Assembly: GCA_964655065.1 (NCBI GenBank)
Contig: CAZZLC010000017.1
Span: 59,863 to 123,862 of the forward strand
Reading direction: 5' to 3'
Origin: DRPG01 sp964655065
GTDB taxonomy: Bacteria; Myxococcota_A; UBA796; GCA-2862545
DNA length: 64,000 nucleotides
Shown: one piece after another, positions 61,829 to 64,000 of the stretch
Position numbering within the stretch: position 1 is the stretch's first letter
Layout of the letters: every line of letters starts with the position of its first letter
The notes under the pieces: model-generated
Databases searched by the model: none
What the model was told of the DNA's origin: nothing
What the model saw: only the letters and a program-made list of their open reading frames with translations
Translations under genes and position numbers: made by a program

Positions 61829-62683
61829 TCACTCGAGGCGATCTCGAAGGGCCCGCAGCTCGGGCTCGTCGAACGTGTAGGTGGTGTTGCAGAAGTCGCA
61901 GCGGACCTCCGCCCCGTGGTCACGCTCGGCCATGTCGAGCAGCTCGTCGGCGCCGAGGGCGACGAGAATGGCCTGCACGCGCTCGCGGGAGCAGCGGCAC
62001 GTCCAGGTCAAGGGCGAGCTCTCCAGCACCTGGAGGGGCTGGTCGCCGAGGCTTCCGAACGCGAGCTGGGTGAGGAGCTGCAGCACGTCGGCGTCGCGAA
62101 CCCACCCGTAGCGCTCTTCGAAGGCCTCGGGCTCGAGCGAGGGGTGGTCAGGCTCCTCGGGGAGCCGCTCGAGCAGGAGCCCGCCCGCCTGGAGAATCTC
62201 TCCGTCGACGTCCTGTCTCACCCCGATGCGCAAGACGTCGTGGACCTGGCTCGACGTCTCGAGGTGGGAGGCGAGCGCCAGCTCGATGGTCGTGTCCTCC
62301 ACCGACGTGATGCCCCGATACAGCTCTTGCTGGCCAAGCGCCTTGATCGCCATCAGCTGGCCGGTGAGCCGCCCCTCGACGAGCTGGAGGTCCGGAGGGG
62401 TGACGCGTACGCGCAAGGCGCCGTCGGCCCTCACGTCGGCGTAGAACGATGCTCGAGGGGCCTCCGCCTGGAGTTGGAGAGAGAGCTGCTCCTCTCCCTT
62501 GATGTGGGCCGCGTTGAGCGCGGCGGCCACGGCGGCCTCGGCCCCGATACGAGCGGCATCACGACCGAGGCCGTGGATGCGGCGCGTATCGCGGGCGGGA
62601 GCGGTCGCCTCGACGAGGATCAGGCGCACGGCACCTTCGTCGAGCAGGGCGCGGACGAGCGCGCCGGTGGTGGGTCGACTCAT
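61829..62683 (-). CDS. hslO: Hsp33 redox-regulated chaperone
   Basis: A 284-residue chaperone activated by oxidation. The zinc cysteines WTCRCSRE and EVRCDFCN (CxC-x27-CxxC) near the C-terminus are the redox switch, and EDTTIELALAS and the GITSVEDT region fit the family. It acts in the cytoplasm under oxidative stress. Start ATG 62683. The symbol is by family match. Confidence 0.9.
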   Translation of the reverse strand: MSRPTTGALVRALLDEGAVRLILVEATAPARDTRRIHGLGRDAARIGAEAAVAAALNAAHIKGEEQLSLQLQAEAPRASFYADVRADGALRVRVTPPDLQLVEGRLTGQLMAIKALGQQELYRGITSVEDTTIELALASHLETSSQVHDVLRIGVRQDVDGEILQAGGLLLERLPEEPDHPSLEPEAFEERYGWVRDADVLQLLTQLAFGSLGDQPLQVLESSPLTWTCRCSRERVQAILVALGADELLDMAERDHGAEVRCDFCNTTYTFDEPELRALRDRLE

Positions 62684-62845
62684 CTGGCCCGCCTATCGAT
62701 ACGTCGGAGCCGTTGCAATCGGCGTCAGAAGGCGACGCGGGCCGACGAACCTGGTCTGCTCTCAGTGTTCGACGCGATCGTCCAGCGCACCCCGAGCGGT
62801 GTCGTTATGCAGACGGGTCTTCAGGTGCCCATTCCCCGAGCCGCC

Positions 62846-63340
62846 ATGACGAACGATCCGGACCTCGGCTACCGAGTCCTGCAGTCGTTGCGACGCATCA
62901 TCCGCCGCGTGTCGTCCTACTCCCGGGTTCTCACCCGGGAAACCGGTCTGTCCGTGCCCACGCTGCTGTGCCTGCGGGCCATCGACGAGGACGATGCCGA
63001 CGAGGTGACGGTCGCCCGCGTAGCAGAGGCGACGCAGCTCTCGCGCTCCACGGTCTCGACGCTCGCCGAGAAGCTCGTTCAGGCCAATCTCGTGACCCGG
63101 GTCCGCAGCGACCGAGACCGGCGGAGGGTCCACCTCGCACTGACCGAGGACGGCCGCCGCAAGGTCGCCGAGCTCCCCCAGCCTCTCGAGGAGCACTTCC
63201 TCGAGCGCCTGCGCGGCCTCCCTCGAGAGCGGCGCGAGGTCGTGCTCGAGGTGCTCGAACAGGTGGTGCACCTGATGGACGCCGACGACGTGGACGCGGC
63301 ACCGATGCTGGTGCCCGACCACGAGATCAAGTCGAACTGA
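62846..63340 (+). CDS. MarR-family regulator
   Basis: A 164-residue winged-helix regulator. DPDLGYRVLQSLRRIIRRVS, VARVAEATQLSRSTVSTLAE and the wing RVRSDRDRRRVHLALTEDG are typical. The N-terminal pattern resembles EctR/CosR-like members that control compatible-solute genes. ATG 62846 is used; ATG 62807 would add 13 residues. It converges on a BCCT transporter gene, overlapping its end by 14 bases. Confidence 0.8.
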   Translation: MTNDPDLGYRVLQSLRRIIRRVSSYSRVLTRETGLSVPTLLCLRAIDEDDADEVTVARVAEATQLSRSTVSTLAEKLVQANLVTRVRSDRDRRRVHLALTEDGRRKVAELPQPLEEHFLERLRGLPRERREVVLEVLEQVVHLMDADDVDAAPMLVPDHEIKSN

Positions 63341-64000
63341 GCGGCCCGCGTCCCTCGCGCGCTTTCTGGATCGCACGCAGTCGCAGCTCGCGCCGCAGAC
63401 CGAGGGCCAGGCTCAGGCACATCGCCACCAGCACGAAGGCGAACGGCAGCCCCGCGACGATCACGGCCGCCTGGAGGGCGCCGAGCGCATCGGTGCCCCC
63501 CCCGACGAGCAGCGCTGCGGCGATGAGCCCCTCCGCGACGGCCCAGAACACCCGCTGGGGCACTGGCGCGTCGAGCTTGCCCCCCGCGGTGATGCTGTCG
63601 ATCACCAGCGAACCAGAGTCGGAAGACGTCACGAAGAAGGCGAGCACCAGTACGATGCCCACGAAGGAAGTCACCCAGGTGAGCGGCAGGTTCTCGAGCA
63701 TCTGGAACATCGCGAGCTCGACCTTGCCGATGCCCGACGCCAGCGGCTCGACCCCTCCGGCCACCTGCTCGAGGGCCGTGCCCCCGAACGCGCTCATCCA
63801 GACCACGGTCAACGCCACCGGGACGAGGAGCATGGCGGTCAGGAACTCCCGGATCGTTCGTCCTCGACTGATGCGCGCGATGAACATGCCCACGAAGGGA
63901 GACCAGGAGATCCACCACGCCCAGTAGAACACTGTCCAGCCGTGAAAGAACGCCTCGTCCTCTCGACCGAAGGGCGAGCTCAGCGGCAGGAGGTGGGTCG
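63327..64000 (-). CDS. BCCT-family osmolyte transporter, C-terminal part
   Basis: The frame runs from the window edge without a start, so the gene is 5' truncated. About 224 residues cover the last transmembrane helices: VFYWAWWISWSPFVGMFIAR with the tryptophan box, ISRGRTIREF, and FVTSSDSGSLVIDS. BCCT proteins import betaine, choline or carnitine with sodium or protons. The adjacent MarR regulator of a type linked to compatible solutes supports an osmotic role. Confidence 0.88.
   Translation of the reverse strand, partial: THLLPLSSPFGREDEAFFHGWTVFYWAWWISWSPFVGMFIARISRGRTIREFLTAMLLVPVALTVVWMSAFGGTALEQVAGGVEPLASGIGKVELAMFQMLENLPLTWVTSFVGIVLVLAFFVTSSDSGSLVIDSITAGGKLDAPVPQRVFWAVAEGLIAAALLVGGGTDALGALQAAVIVAGLPFAFVLVAMCLSLALGLRRELRLRAIQKAREGRGPLSST

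Overview
This is a high-GC bacterial chromosome segment. The gene content points to a Myxococcota or related former deltaproteobacterial lineage: a complete gspC-to-gspN type II secretion operon, two TIGR02147-type regulators, thrombospondin-type-3 and HhH secreted proteins, many lipoproteins of unknown function, TPR and LRR proteins, and a SARP-like AAA regulator. No 16S gene is present, so this placement is an inference. Genes are tightly packed, translational coupling (ATGA/GTGA overlaps) is common, and six convergent pairs overlap at their 3' ends. There are no tRNAs, CRISPR arrays or recognisable insertion sequences, and no gene-free stretch exceeds about 300 bases.

Layout. 1-6.7 kb: a truncated beta-propeller gene with a lipoprotein gene, two small membrane proteins, then an operon of a DUF5718-like protein, a low-molecular-weight protein tyrosine phosphatase and a leucine-rich-repeat protein. 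6.8-12.5 kb: a lower-GC accessory block with a multidomain TIR protein, a divergent PPP-family phosphatase lipoprotein, and a membrane-anchored nSTAND-type ATPase ending in an FHA domain. This is the best candidate for an undescribed signalling or conflict system. 12.7-18.8 kb: two divergent TIGR02147 regulators, a fructosamine-kinase-like gene and an M16C peptidase. 18.8-25 kb: malic enzyme/phosphotransacetylase fusion (maeB), RNase P RNA (rnpB), a Ca-binding lipoprotein and PEP carboxylase (ppc); maeB and ppc together form an anaplerotic cluster. 25-37.3 kb: carotenoid-desaturase-like oxidoreductase, RsmC-like methyltransferase, TPR-sulfotransferase, methyltransferase, a SARP/AAA regulator flanked by two DUF4242 genes, thiE and pabB. 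37.3-51.7 kb: the type II secretion operon on the minus strand. 51.8-64 kb: a GPP34 homologue, GH3 glucosidase, TPR and propeller proteins, a two-module HhH protein, a degenerate NtrC-family regulator, Hsp33, a MarR regulator and the end of a BCCT osmolyte transporter.

Regulation visible in the sequence: a near-perfect sigma-54 promoter (GG-N10-GC) lies just upstream of gspC, with two 13-bp TGACA-N3-TGTCA palindromes 40 bp apart further upstream, which is the layout expected for enhancer-dependent control of secretion. The NtrC-like protein in this window is an unlikely partner because its GAFTGA loop is deleted and its Walker A lysine is replaced. The SARP-like regulator has an 11-bp-period direct repeat in its divergent promoter, and a related three-copy repeat stands before the methyltransferase gene at 30.8 kb.
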